A stretch of 64,000 nucleotides of DNA from AWTP1-13 sp963840445 (GCA_963840445.1 CAWIZC010000032.1:656370-720369); one strand, 5' to 3'; counted from the stretch's first letter, positions 37,380 through 46,298 are shown. Program-made: numbers and translations. The notes: generated by a model not told the origin, from the sequence alone.

Positions 37380-37802
37380 GGTAGCAGGAGGCAAGCCATG
37401 GCACACACTTGGGATCAAGAGAGAATGCGTCTCCACCGTCGGTGTGCCATGTCCACCGTCCATCGCCACGAGGCCGAGGGGCAGGGTCACGCGCAGTAAT
37501 GCGCAGGTCCGTGGGAGGAAGCTCGGGCGGATCGCTTCTGCCTGTCATCGGGGGAGAGGGACAGGAGAAGGTGACCCTGCTACCCAAGCTTCGTCTTCCT
37601 GAGCAACGCCGTCCATCGGCTGTTTCATCGAGTTGCGACGTGGTTTGTATGTAGTGATCCTTCCGGACCGCTGCTCAGTATCGATGACAACAAACTGCCA
37701 TCGCCCGTCGCGCCGCTAATACAAGTGCACCACCGCGCGGCTGGGTGACAGAGCCGAGCACGGTGACCACGCTTCAGGTGCCGAACTGTGGAGGGCAGGT
37801 GC
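37380..37802. other. intergenic stretch, 423 bases, containing the repeat
   Basis: Apart from the ~120-base repeat at 37454-37575, nothing coding is seen. It separates the hypothetical secreted protein gene (plus) from the serine recombinase gene (minus), whose 3' end points into it. Confidence 0.4.
37454..37575. repeat. ~120-base dispersed repeat, copy 1
   Basis: It shares about 120 aligned bases with 63482-63600, including caccgtccatcg at one end, a shared gaggaagctcgg core and a closing acaggaga…gtgac. The two copies differ by scattered substitutions and short indels. Both are intergenic and do not encode a protein in common. It looks like a rhizobial-type dispersed intergenic element. 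Confidence 0.7.
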
Positions 37803-38375
37803 TCAGGGAGCCGCCATTTGCGGTCGAGTACCTTGCCTGAGTGCTCGGGTTATGGTGTCGAAGCTGCAGCCTAGTTCGGCTTTGATCTGGTGAGGCCGCA
37901 TGCCGGTCGCCGACATCTGACGGATCGTGGCCGGGTCGAAGCGCTTCTTGCCGCCACGGTACTTACCAGCCTTCTTGGCAGCCTCGATGCCTTCGCGCTG
38001 ACGAAGCCTGATCATGGCACGCTCAAGCTGAGCGAACACGCCAGCGACCTGGAACATCGCCACACCCATCGGCGACGTGGTGTCGAAGCGCTCGCCAATC
38101 GACACCAGCTGAGCACCCTTGGCCTCGATCTCTTGGATGACGACGAGGATATCCAGCAGGTTGCGGCCGAGCCTGTCGAGCTTGGTGACCACCAGCACGT
38201 CGCCCTTGCCAATGAAATCCAGCAGAACGCGCAGCTGTTCGCGGCCACCTAGGCTCTTGCCTGAAACCTTCTCCGATCTGATGATATCGCAGCCGTGTTT
38301 GGTCAGCAGATCGTGCTGAATCTCCAGTGATTGGTCGCCCGTCGAGACGCGGGCGTAGCCGTAGCGCTTGCTCAT
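37803..38375 (-). CDS. serine recombinase (resolvase/invertase family)
   Basis: The 190-residue protein begins MSKRYGYARVSTGDQSLEIQ, with the catalytic Ser at position 11, and continues with KLDRLGRNLLDIL and FAQLERAMIRLRQREG, all hallmarks of Tn3 resolvase/DNA-invertase enzymes. The C-terminal HTH is FDPATIRQMSATGMRPHQIKAELG. It catalyses site-specific recombination through a 5'-phosphoserine intermediate. No obvious inverted res/gix sites are seen beside it, so it is probably from a lost transposon or plasmid segment at the edge of the element region. Confidence 0.93.
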   Translation of the reverse strand: MSKRYGYARVSTGDQSLEIQHDLLTKHGCDIIRSEKVSGKSLGGREQLRVLLDFIGKGDVLVVTKLDRLGRNLLDILVVIQEIEAKGAQLVSIGERFDTTSPMGVAMFQVAGVFAQLERAMIRLRQREGIEAAKKAGKYRGGKKRFDPATIRQMSATGMRPHQIKAELGCSFDTITRALRQGTRPQMAAP

Positions 38376-38379
38376 GGTC

Positions 38380-38634
38380 TCACCCCACTAGCCATCTGCG
38401 CAGTCTCGCGAGCACCGACAACTTCGGCGGCTCGGGCAGCGCAGGCGGAGCGGGTTCCCACCAGCGATATTCCTCGCCGCAATAGTCATCCTCCCGCGAA
38501 AATTCGAGGTCTTCGCCGGTAGCATCACACGAGCGATGGTCACTCTCGCTCCTGCGGTGGTGTTTGCAGGTATGGCACGCACGGATGACCCGATGGGCCG
38601 TCGCGTCTGGCGGCAACAGATAGATGTTATCACT
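38380..38634 (-). CDS. small zinc-finger-like hypothetical protein
   Basis: From the ATG at 38634 (MSDNIYLLPPDATAHRVIRA) the product has CHTCKHHRRSESDH, SCDATG and DYCGEEYRWWEP, so four Cys/His positions could bind zinc. It starts 4 bases upstream of the recombinase start region on the same strand. Similar proteins are common in phages and plasmids of alphaproteobacteria. Function unknown. Confidence 0.6.
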   Translation of the reverse strand, partial: SDNIYLLPPDATAHRVIRACHTCKHHRRSESDHRSCDATGEDLEFSREDDYCGEEYRWWEPAPPALPEPPKLSVLARLRRWLVG

Positions 38635-38709
38635 CATGTTACGCACTCCGTTGGTGACGGTGAACACCGTCATGATGACTGGCTTTCCAAGCCTGTACTC
38701 AGCGCGGCG

Positions 38710-38898
38710 TTATCCGCCGCACCCTTCGGAGTGACGCATTCGAATAGAGTTGACCCGCAGCACGTTCGCCTTGGCGCGAGCCGAGCACATCTGCCGGATA
38801 CAGGATTTCCCCTCCGGCGATGACTTGACGATGCGCGTGGCCTTGCTGTCCGGCACGTCGGCCGGCTCCGCAATCAATGCTGAGGCTTCTACAAACAC
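38710..38898 (-). CDS. short hypothetical protein, 62 residues
   Basis: The frame gives a Cys- and basic-rich peptide (ATRIVKSSPEGKSCIRQMCS, then KANVLRVNSIRMRH). Composition is plausible for a phage-type small protein, and it precedes the zinc-finger-like gene by 75 bases on the same strand. No family recognised; a 67-codon frame overlaps it on the same strand. Weak support. Confidence 0.35.
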   Translation of the reverse strand: MFVEASALIAEPADVPDSKATRIVKSSPEGKSCIRQMCSARAKANVLRVNSIRMRHSEGCGG

Positions 38899-39538
38899 AA
38901 CGGAACTCTAACCGGATCGGGGCTCACACGCGGCCCCTCGCGGCGCAATCGGGATTGCGAAAATGACCTGTTACGGCTTGCCAGTGAGCGCGCAGCGTTC
39001 AGAGCTGGGCAACTGCGCGCCGATATTGGGCAATTGCGCCTATATAGAGACCAAGCGCGCATCAATCCAGAGCGTCGAGCGTCTTTATCTCGCCCGGCAC
39101 AGTCAGGGCGAATGCAGGGATCATCATCGGCATAGAGGTTGTCGCTCGGCGCCCGCGCGGTTTGCAATGAAGGTAACGGCTGCAGGCCCAAACTGACGGC
39201 GTGCTCCTTCTGGCTACGATCTTCCTGCTGATGAACGTCATGATTGCAGGCACAGCCATCTTTGGCAGCTTTTCGCCACAACCTCCCTGCAGGCAGCGCT
39301 ATGTCGTGGTGGGCTTGACAGCCCGCCATCTTCGGAGCCACAACGTCCGCACCCGCGAGCCGGCGTCTCCTGCCGAGATCAGAGCCTCACGCCTCAGGGC
39401 ATCACAGGCCAGATAGAAGTGGAGCCGGGAAAGCCCTTTTGCCGAGCGCCTCGATGCGCACCACGGACATGCTTGAACGGCATGGACGTCGCGCATCGCC
39501 ACAGCTGTTCGGTAGTCTTTCCACGGAAAAGGCCACCT
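38899..39538. other. intergenic stretch, 640 bases
   Basis: No gene is supported. It holds the first copy of the 26-base direct repeat (39170-39195). It separates the minus-strand small genes from the plus-strand DUF3631 gene and therefore contains divergent promoters that I cannot place. Confidence 0.4.
39170..39195. repeat. 26-base direct repeat, copy 1
   Basis: The sequence aaggtaacggctgcaggccc (first 20 bases) continues to a total of 26 matching bases and recurs at 41627-41651 with one base missing. The pair flanks the DUF3631 gene and its upstream ORF. It may be a recombination scar or att-like sites; orientation is direct. Confidence 0.6.
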
Positions 39539-39694
39539 ATGACTACTCGCGAGAACATCACCGACCCCAGGGGTTTGCCCGATGCCGCCAATAGCCACCA
39601 ACCTGACAACCTTGGCGGCCTGTCACAACTCCCGTCGCCAACATGGCGGCCAACGCTCGGCGGCGGCGTAGGTGTGCCGGGGTGCCGGCCATGA
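39539..39694 (+). CDS. short ORF coupled to the DUF3631 gene
   Basis: A 51-codon frame (MTTRENITDPRGLPDAANSH…) ends in a TGA that overlaps the DUF3631 ATG (ATGA at 39691). This overlap is typical for translationally coupled phage genes. The peptide is proline/glycine-rich in its second half and has no recognised family. The start choice is the internal ATG at 39539, not the one at 39419. Confidence 0.4.
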   Translation: MTTRENITDPRGLPDAANSHQPDNLGGLSQLPSPTWRPTLGGGVGVPGCRP

Positions 39695-41049
39695 GCGACG
39701 CCTTGGACGCTGCAACCCGCGCCAGACTGGTCACGCTTATGCGGATGCTCGGCAGTGACCAGCCCGGCGAGCGCGCAAACGCCTGGGATGCTATCGACCG
39801 CATCCTGCGGGCGAAAGGGCGCACCTGGAACGAGTTGCCCGACCTGATAGGCGTCGAGACGACCGCTGATATTGATGCCGCAACGGCATGGTCGGATGTC
39901 GACGCAGACACCAGCCATCACGAGCAGGATGTCGAGCCATCGGCTTTGCTCGATGTCGTCCTGTGCGCCCTCCGGGATCATACGCAGATGGAAGAGCACG
40001 AGTACTTGGCGGTAGCGCTGTGGGTGGCTCACACGTACATTTTCGACCGTTACGCCGTGACCCCCCGATTGGCCGTCGTCAGCCCGGTGAGAGGTTGTGG
40101 CAAGAGCACGCTGCTCGACCTGCTCGACGGCGTGTGCCAGCACGGACGCAAGTACGATAGCGTATCCGCGCCTGCGCTCTTCCGCATGATCGAGCCAACG
40201 CGGCCGACGCTCCTGCTCGACGAGGTGGACACTCATAACCTCAACAGTCAAGGCACGCTCCGCGCCGTGCTCAACGGCGGCCACTCTCGTGGGGGCCGGA
40301 TCGCTCGATCCGGGCGCGGTACGTCCGGCCAGCACGAGCATCACGAGTTCTCGACGTTCGCGCCCGTGGCGCTGGCCACCATTGGCCTGGACACGTTGCC
40401 ACTGCCGCTCCAGCAAAGGTCCGTCATTATCCACATGCGCAGGGCCGACGGTGAGCGTGAGCTCAGGCGTCTCGACGACATGTCCGAGGCGGCGCTGAAG
40501 GTGCTTGGCAGCCGTCTCGGCAGGTGGACACAGACGGCTACGCTCGAAAGAAACCCCGCGATGCCGCCTGAGCTGAAGAACCGCGCCGCAGACAACTGGC
40601 GGCCGCTCATCGCAATTGCGGATGCGTGCGGCGGCGATTGGGGCTTGAGAGCACGCCAGGCGGCCATCATCATGTCCGGCCAGCATGCCGACGAGGATTT
40701 CGGCGTCATGCTCCTCCAGGACATCCGCAACGCCTTCGCCCGCTTGGGTGGGGACCGCGTCTCGAGCCGCGATCTCGTGGCGGCGCTGATCGACCTCGAC
40801 GACGCGCCGTGGTCCGAATGGCGCGGCCTCCACAGCAACCAGCAGCCGCGACCACTGTCACAGGCGCAGCTAGCCCAGCTCCTCTGGCCCTTTGGCATAC
40901 GGCCTCGTTCGATGTGGCGTGGGCAGCGACCCCTGGGCAGGAGCGCGAAGGGATACTACCGCAGCCAGTTCGAGGCGGCGTGGCAGTCCTACTGCTCGCC
41001 AGCCAGTGGCCGCCCGGCGCCAAGCGTGCTCAAAATGCTCAAGCAGTGA
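39691..41049 (+). CDS. DUF3631 family P-loop ATPase (phage/plasmid type)
   Basis: Starting at 39691 (MSDALDAATRARLV), the ~452-residue product has Walker A SPVRGCGKSTLLDLLDGVC, Walker B-like PTLLLDEVDTHNLN and TLRAVLNGGHSRGG, then a C-terminal DUF3631 domain (RAADNWRPLIAIADACGGDW). Such proteins are primase/helicase-like ATPases of integrated phages and plasmids. The ATG is within the preceding small ORF's stop. Its presence supports a former replicon or prophage in 37.8-45.4 kb. Confidence 0.87.
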   Translation: MSDALDAATRARLVTLMRMLGSDQPGERANAWDAIDRILRAKGRTWNELPDLIGVETTADIDAATAWSDVDADTSHHEQDVEPSALLDVVLCALRDHTQMEEHEYLAVALWVAHTYIFDRYAVTPRLAVVSPVRGCGKSTLLDLLDGVCQHGRKYDSVSAPALFRMIEPTRPTLLLDEVDTHNLNSQGTLRAVLNGGHSRGGRIARSGRGTSGQHEHHEFSTFAPVALATIGLDTLPLPLQQRSVIIHMRRADGERELRRLDDMSEAALKVLGSRLGRWTQTATLERNPAMPPELKNRAADNWRPLIAIADACGGDWGLRARQAAIIMSGQHADEDFGVMLLQDIRNAFARLGGDRVSSRDLVAALIDLDDAPWSEWRGLHSNQQPRPLSQAQLAQLLWPFGIRPRSMWRGQRPLGRSAKGYYRSQFEAAWQSYCSPASGRPAPSVLKMLKQ

Positions 41050-41287
41050 TACGAGCCGGCACGCCGGCACAGGCCAGTGAGATCAAGGAGATATGCTCCC
41101 AAGTGCGCCGCATGTTGATCGAGCAGCGCCGCGCGCGCATATGGATCGCACCTCCATTCCGCACTCAGGCGTCTGTGCCCGTTAGAATGGCCCTAGGAAA
41201 GACAACGCCAGTCCGAGCAACCGCAGAATGCGCCCCGCAACAGTGCCAGCCGGGCGAAATGGTTATCAGACCGGCATCCGTGTACTT

Positions 41288-41578
41288 TCAGTGCGGCTTC
41301 CCCTTGTTGTTGATCTCGGCCAGCCGCTGCTGCAGGTCCTGGGCGACGATCGGGAGGTTAAGGCGACCGTTAACGACGAGCAGGTCGCCATCACGGTCGA
41401 AATACGTGCCATCATCGCACCCCTGGATCAGGGCCCGCCAGATGGCGTTCACGACTTCGTCCTGGTTCGGCACTCTCATGGCTGCACCCCCGAGTTGTGA
41501 TTTCGCGGTAACTTGAATCTCAGCTTCGCGATAGTCTTGCTTCACGCCGCTGGTTGGCTTCGGGGCTTTGCCGCTCAC
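41288..41578 (-). CDS. hypothetical protein (phage type)
   Basis: From a GTG at 41578 the product reads MSGKAPKPTSGVKQDYREAE and then AAMRVPNQDEVVNAIWRAL, DGTYFDRDGDLLVVNGRLN, LQQRLAEINNKGK. The frame can be extended to 41713 but that part overlaps the repeat copy and reads differently. Family not recognised; the QDEVVNAIWRALIQG segment looks like a conserved small accessory protein. It lies between DUF3631 and the zinc-ribbon gene. Confidence 0.5.
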   Translation of the reverse strand: MSGKAPKPTSGVKQDYREAEIQVTAKSQLGGAAMRVPNQDEVVNAIWRALIQGCDDGTYFDRDGDLLVVNGRLNLPIVAQDLQQRLAEINNKGKPH

Positions 41579-41626
41579 TGTGAACACGGCCGAACACAAA
41601 GCCTTCATCGCCCATCTGCAACAATA

Positions 41627-41651
41627 AAGGTACGGCTGCAGGCCCAAACTG
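41627..41651. repeat. 26-base direct repeat, copy 2 (25 bases)
   Basis: The segment aaggtacggctgcaggccca and five further bases match 39170-39195 apart from one missing a. It lies about 2.4 kb from copy 1, on the other side of the DUF3631 gene. Confidence 0.6.
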
Positions 41652-41652
41652 G

Positions 41653-42264
41653 TCACGGGCGTTTCAGGCGACAATCGAGCTTGCCAACAACGGCCATCAA
41701 GCCGGCCAACCATTGCTGCTGGAGCGCGGCATCGAGAGACCGAAGCCGGTCGTAGGTCGTCCAGCGCATCCCGGGAGGTTTCGATGGAAAGGCACTATCG
41801 AGCGAGTTCCCGCGTGCGCCAAGGCGTCGCCGGATGTTGCAAGCACGCCGCTGGGCTCGCCAGGGTGGGGCTTCAGATTGCGACGCATACTTGAGGCGGC
41901 GGCACCGGCGACATCGCAAGTTGTTAGTACCGTACAGCACGCGGCAGGGGCGTCGGCAGCCAGGACATTCGAACCACCTTCGCTGCCCTCCGAACATCGT
42001 CGTCGTGATGACGTAGGGGACGAACAAACCCCAAAGCTGGCCGTCAGCATCGCGCTTGATGAAGCGTACGCCTTTCGCCCCTGGGATTACTCCAAGCTCG
42101 TCGACCCGCCCACCGACCTGCCAGACGATGGCGCGGATGTTGCCTCCAACTATAGGCCTAAGTAACCCCATGCGCCTGAGATCGACCAAGTCGATGCTGC
42201 GCCAATGCTCACACTTGCCAGCAGCGCCGACGTGTGAGGTGCGCCCCGAGCCTAGACCGCCCAC
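41653..42264 (-). CDS. zinc-ribbon hypothetical protein
   Basis: The 203-residue protein begins MGGLGSGRTSHVGAAGKCEH, a start pattern (MGG-x-GSGR) shared by a widespread alphaproteobacterial phage/island family. It contains a zinc ribbon CPGCRRPCRVLYG…CRRCRRL. The length suits the family. It is the last minus-strand gene before the repeat-rich intergenic stretch. Biochemical function unknown. Confidence 0.75.
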   Translation of the reverse strand: MGGLGSGRTSHVGAAGKCEHWRSIDLVDLRRMGLLRPIVGGNIRAIVWQVGGRVDELGVIPGAKGVRFIKRDADGQLWGLFVPYVITTTMFGGQRRWFECPGCRRPCRVLYGTNNLRCRRCRRLKYASQSEAPPWRAQRRACNIRRRLGARGNSLDSAFPSKPPGMRWTTYDRLRSLDAALQQQWLAGLMAVVGKLDCRLKRP

Positions 42265-42823
42265 CTTGCGCTCCGGGTTTTTGACGAAATCATTTGGCTA
42301 TTCTCATTGGACCGCAATGCCACCACCTCCATTAGGGAATCGGCGAAATCATCCTTACAACTCAATGGAAGCGACCAGCGGATTAGGGAGATCTAAGTCT
42401 TTGAGATCGCTGGAGGCAGACTTTCCTGCCCGGTGCGCCAATTTCTTCGAGGGTTTACGGGGATATCGCCCCTAGCCTCCGCCCTTGATACCTCCCAAAT
42501 GTAATGACCCTGTAATGACGCAGACAGGTTTCGCAGGCCCATAATCCGTCACCAGATGAGCCTCACTCCTGGTGCTCGCGTCGTTCGCTGGCGCTCACTC
42601 CGCTAACGTCAGGCTTCGTCGCCTTCACTGCGTTCCGGGTTCCTCGTTCGCTGGCGCTCACCAAGGCCTGACTGTATCCAGCTGAGCTACGGCCAAATCC
42701 TTCTCGGTTGCAAACGCACGGGGTGGCACTCGGGGTAGGGGGCTACGCGCCGAAGAATTCGATCTGGAAAACTACTGACAGAAATTCAGTAGGGGTCACT
42801 TCTAGGAGGTTTGAAGGGCATCG
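42265..42823. other. repeat-rich intergenic stretch with a tRNA-like D-arm, 559 bases
   Basis: No gene. It contains an 18-base direct repeat tcgttcgctggcgctcac at 42581-42598 and 42644-42661, and, read on the minus strand from about 42695, the segment ccgtagctcagctggata, which is identical to the conserved D-arm of many bacterial tRNAs. No complete tRNA can be folded: the D-stem pairing and anticodon arm are absent. This could be a tRNA-gene fragment left by an integrase. Confidence 0.45.
42581..42661. repeat. 18-base direct repeat pair
   Basis: tcgttcgctggcgctcac occurs at 42581-42598 and 42644-42661, starts 63 bases apart. The intervening sequence includes aggcttcgtcgccttcactg. It is close to the tRNA-like segment and may be part of an attachment-site scar. 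Confidence 0.6.
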
Positions 42824-43459
42824 ATGACTAGCCAAAGACTCCTGGATTCGATCCAGCTCTACGTCAAGCTGATGGGGAAGTGAAGGTTCGGGTGTCTGCA
42901 ATAGCGGGGGCAATCAATGGTCACACCGGACTTCCAAGCCCTCTCGTTCGGGAGTTTTCGTTCTTACAACTTCGGATGATATGCGAGCTGATAGCACTAG
43001 GCTGCCTCACGGCACACGGAGGTATTCCAGGCACCCAGACGCCAAAGATGCAAAAACAGTGGTCGGCAGAAACCATCATGGAGGAACTAGAGGCTCTCCA
43101 TCCTGATTTTTATCCGCAGCCCGCCAACCACCTTCAACGCGGTACTCAGATTACGTTCCAACTTTCTCTCGAAGGATGCTGGCTTCTTGCAAAAGGGCGA
43201 GCTGCCTGTGCTTGTTGGCAAGTGCCGCGACGCACTCCATCGGGGCAGCAACAAGAAGCTGCTTACCGCCAAGGCTCCTGCCGAAACCCGCTATCACGAC
43301 ATTGCACAATGGACGACGAAGCTCGCCAAGTTGCTCGACACGCATTTCTTGGTGCTTGCCGACGGCGAGACACGTCTAGTTTGCATGATGAAAACGCGGG
43401 AGCATGGGACTGTTCAGGTGGCCATAGCCAAGACTGGCCAGCTTCCACCTACCGTTTGA
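42824..43459 (+). pseudogene. hypothetical protein gene with two frameshifts
   Basis: An ATG at 42824 with a taggaggt ribosome-binding site at 42803-42810 starts MTSQRLLDSIQLYVKLMG. The reading shifts near 42876 into the frame that holds LVREFSFLQLRMICELIALGC and EELEALHPDFYPQPANHL. It shifts again near 43165 into the frame with LPVLVGKCRDALHRGSNKK, TRYHDIAQWTTKLAKLLDTH and VQVAIAKTG. The three parts read as one protein of ~210 residues similar to hypothetical proteins of alphaproteobacteria. No function known. Confidence 0.65.
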
Positions 43460-43651
43460 CCATCTCTGCCACCTACCCACGAGGATTCATTATATGGTCC
43501 GGCTTTTGGCCTCGGTGTTGGGCAGCGCGCACCCCTGTAGGGATACCCCACTAGGGCCAGCAGGGCTAGGGCGTAGCGCATGGCTCGCGTCGGACACAGA
43601 CAGGCAACCCAGGTATAATGTGCACCTCCGTGCGGGGAGCACGAGGAAAGC

Positions 43652-44043
43652 ATGACCACCGTACTCATCGTTGATGACAGCAAGCTTGCGCGGATCGTCG
43701 TCCGCAGGGCTCTGTCTGAATTGAAACGGACTGGAAGTGCGTCGAGGCATCAGGTGCAGCCGAGGCGATGGTTATCATCGGCTTCCAGCAAATCGACGTT
43801 GCTTTCATTGACTACAACATGGCCGGCAAGAACGGGCTTGAACTCCTCGCGGAGATGCGGGCGCTCAATATCAACATTCCCACCGCAGTCATCACTGCGA
43901 ACCTGCAGCGGGAAATCACCGACAGGACCCGCGCACTCAAGGCCACTTTTGTGCCAAAGCCCATTACTCTGAAGTACTTGCACCCTTTGTTGGGTCTGTT
44001 CAGTCGCGCTCCACATAGCGGCCCTGAGTTGCTTCCGCTCTGA
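43652..44043 (+). pseudogene. CheY-like response regulator, frameshifted
   Basis: The first frame gives MTTVLIVDDSKLARIVVRRA with the acidic pair, and from about 43728 the second frame gives DWKCVEASGAAEAM, then IDVAFIDYNMAGKNGLELL with the phospho-acceptor Asp, AVITANLQ and FVPKPITLKYL with the conserved Lys. A single missing or extra base (near caaacggac) breaks it. Restored, it is a single-domain receiver of ~130 residues. The partner kinase is not in the window. Confidence 0.75.
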
Positions 44044-44452
44044 GCGAGCAAGCTCGCGCCTATCGAGTAGGTCTAGCAGCGAAGCTGCCTCGGATAGCGA
44101 TATCCTGCTTGGTCGCAGCAGGACGATTCCGAGTGCTGGCCCCATCTCTCCCCGACGCCTGCCATTACAGGCGATCTAGGTTGAGCGCCTATGTGGCACC
44201 TATGTCGGTCGGCCTTTCGGCCTCTCAATCTTCGATGCGTCTCCACCTTGCCAACCCTAGGCTCGGACGGTACGTGTCGCCACGAAACACCTGCGCCACC
44301 AACCAGCGAAGATCGCTGAGCGAGAGTTTTCCTCCCACGTTCCAATACTTCTGTCAGTTGCATTCGCACTAGCAAGGGGAAAATCAGCTCGCTCGCAAAA
44401 AAACGACGTTGTCGCCAGTGGTATCCGAAACCAATCGCGGTACGTGCTTGCC
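44044..44452. other. intergenic stretch, about 410 bases
   Basis: No gene is supported between the broken response regulator and the recombinase remnant. Frames are short and have no recognised motif. Confidence 0.35.
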
Positions 44453-44766
44453 TCACGTCTCGATTGCACGTTTGCGCTCGGCTAGAAACTCGTAGCGCTG
44501 ATAGACGCCCTTAACTCCCGACCTAGAGCCGGAGACATGATTGAGCAGCCTATCGGCTACTTTAGTCGAGACACCTAGCTCAGCAAGGATGGACGTGATC
44601 GTCCGCCTCAGATCGTGCCCACGCCATTGCTTCGCAAAGATCGTAGCCGTCAGCGGCCGGATCAGTGACGATGCCCATCAAGTCATCCAGCTTCTGCTTG
44701 GCCCTGGAGAAGCCGGAAATCGACGTTGTGCCGGTAGTCGTGAACACGTAGGGGCAGCCGCATGGC
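44453..44766 (-). pseudogene. tyrosine recombinase (phage integrase) C-terminal remnant
   Basis: On the minus strand, YVFTTTGTTSISGFSRAKQK with LDDL is in one frame and WRGHDLRRTITSILAELGVS, KVADRLLNHVSG, GVYQRYEFLAERKRAIET in the next; the break is near 44617. These are the box II region of P4/XerC-type integrases: the HDLRR H-x-x-R, the NH, and the catalytic Y in YQRY. The N-terminal ~250 residues are missing. It is a decayed fragment and cannot be active. It supports a past site-specific integration. Confidence 0.8.
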
Positions 44767-44921
44767 ATCCAAATGCGTGCACTCCTCATCCAAAATCCGT
44801 CGCGTTGGCCACCGCGAAAGCCCGCTATCTGTGAGGGTGCCTGGGCATGGCGTGCATGCGGTATGGTGGGAAGCACGGGTTGCAAAAACACTCCCCCAAC
44901 CCCATTTACAAAGGAGCAACG

Positions 44922-45083
44922 ATGACCGAGCACACGTACAAAACCCCTGAGACTGACAGCGACGTTGAAGCCAAAACGCGTAGCTGTCTGATTTGTAAGA
45001 CGCCATTTCCGAGCGCTTGGGCTGGCGAACGCATCTGCAGTCGGTGCAAATCGACCAAGAAATGGCGTGCTGGGCTCGCGTAG
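44922..45083 (+). CDS. small zinc-ribbon protein
   Basis: From ATG 44922, with a good aaaggagc ribosome-binding site, the product (MTEHTYKTPETDSDVEAKTR…) has a single zinc ribbon CLICKTPFPSAWAGERICSR then CKSTKKWR. Closely similar peptides with C-x2-C…C-x2-C are common in rhizobial genomes. Function unknown; possibly nucleic-acid binding. The upstream ATG at 44847 is rejected because the ribosome-binding site fits 44922. Confidence 0.75.
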   Translation: MTEHTYKTPETDSDVEAKTRSCLICKTPFPSAWAGERICSRCKSTKKWRAGLA

Positions 45084-45125
45084 CTCTCGCTACGCCAATC
45101 ATCCAGACGAGGGCAGGAGACTTCC

Positions 45126-45410
45126 ATGGCCCGACCTCAGGACCCAGATCAACCAGGCTATGAAATCCGCGAAGCCCAAGAACGCGTCGCACAACAGAAA
45201 GCGCTGGTGCGGCGCAGGATCGTGCAAGGCACGCCCACTCAGGGTTTGGAAGATCAACTCCGCCACCTGGAGCAGGCTTTATTGCGCATGAAAAAACAGG
45301 GCAAACTCGCACATCCGAAATCCAACGGAAAATGCGTTGTCATCGATCCCGTTGAGCCCCTACCCTCAGTACGAAGCGACGCGTTTTGGGCGAGGCGTCC
45401 AGGTGTCTAA
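45126..45410 (+). CDS. hypothetical protein, 94 residues
   Basis: With a caggaga site upstream, the frame encodes a helical, Gln/Arg-rich N-terminal half (YEIREAQERVAQQKALVRRR, LEDQLRHLEQALLRMKKQG) and a Pro-containing tail. It follows the zinc-ribbon gene by 42 bases and may share its transcript. No family recognised. Confidence 0.55.
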   Translation: MARPQDPDQPGYEIREAQERVAQQKALVRRRIVQGTPTQGLEDQLRHLEQALLRMKKQGKLAHPKSNGKCVVIDPVEPLPSVRSDAFWARRPGV

Positions 45411-45482
45411 CCGGTTCGTCTAGCCGCCGCCCGATGTAGAAGCCAGGGGCGCGGCGAGCTATTCTTCCAGCGGCGACATATA

Positions 45483-46230
45483 TCATTTCACGATCTGATC
45501 GACCGGACTGTCGAGGTTCATGCCGGACAGCTCGAACCCCACTTTCCAATCATTGAGGTGCCGGATCACCCACAACCGGCCGGCTTCCCTGTCGCGGCGC
45601 TGAAGGGCATCGAGGATGTTCTGATGCGCTTCAATGAGGCGCGGAATTCCACGCGCGTTCTTGGAGATAATGAACGCGGTCACCGGCCTCACCAGCATGC
45701 CGGATGGCTCCTTGGCCAGGAGCAGGACGCGATTGTGGGCCGCCTTGCCGATCAGCTTGTGGAACTCCGCATCGAGCTTGCCGACGGCGCTGGTATCGAC
45801 TCTGCACCTTGCGCATCTCTTCGATATTGGCTGCCAGGGCAGCGAAATCCTCCTTCGTTGCGTTGTCCATGGCCTGGTCCACGCAGGCCGGCTCGAGCGC
45901 GCGTGACGTGTGCCAGAGCTCGCGGAACGTCACCTGCTGCAGGATGAGGGCGCGGCTCATGCGCGTTGCGAGCTGGTGATAGTGCGGCACCGCCACGAAC
46001 AGGCGCCGGCCGGCCTCGCGAGCAATCAGGCCTGAGTTCTCGAGCAGGCGGATACCCTCGCGCACGGTTGAGCGGTTGACGCCGAACTGGCGGACCAGCT
46101 CGGACTCCGTGCCGATCGGATCACCCGGCAGCATATGCCCACCCAGGATCTTGCGCTCGATCGCTTCCGCCACCAGCTCGTAGGCCGGACGGGACTTGAT
46201 GCGCTCGAAGGGCGAGGTGGCTTGTGTCAT
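45483..46230 (-). pseudogene. GntR/FadR-type transcriptional regulator, frameshifted
   Basis: The N-terminal winged HTH is clear: AEAIERKILGGHMLPGD, then ESELVRQFGVNRSTVREGIR and LLENSGLI. The C-terminal FCD ligand domain continues (ALEPACVDQAMDNATKEDF) until a one-base break near 45800, after which the frame carries VGKLDAEFHKLIGKAAHNRV and IEAHQNILDALQRRD. FCD histidines for a metal-bound carboxylate are visible (EFHKLIG, EAHQNIL). It lies 68 bases downstream of the binding-protein gene of the second LIV operon, on the same strand, and likely controls it. Confidence 0.8.
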
Positions 46231-46298
46231 CTGTCCGATCTGCGTGTTGAGGCTCGACCGCCGGGCCTTCCCGGCGGCCGAGATGCTGTGCGAGACGT

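Noticed and set aside
42660..42700. Complete tRNA gene
   Set aside because: Only the D-arm-like segment is present; no acceptor stem, anticodon arm or T-arm can be paired around it.
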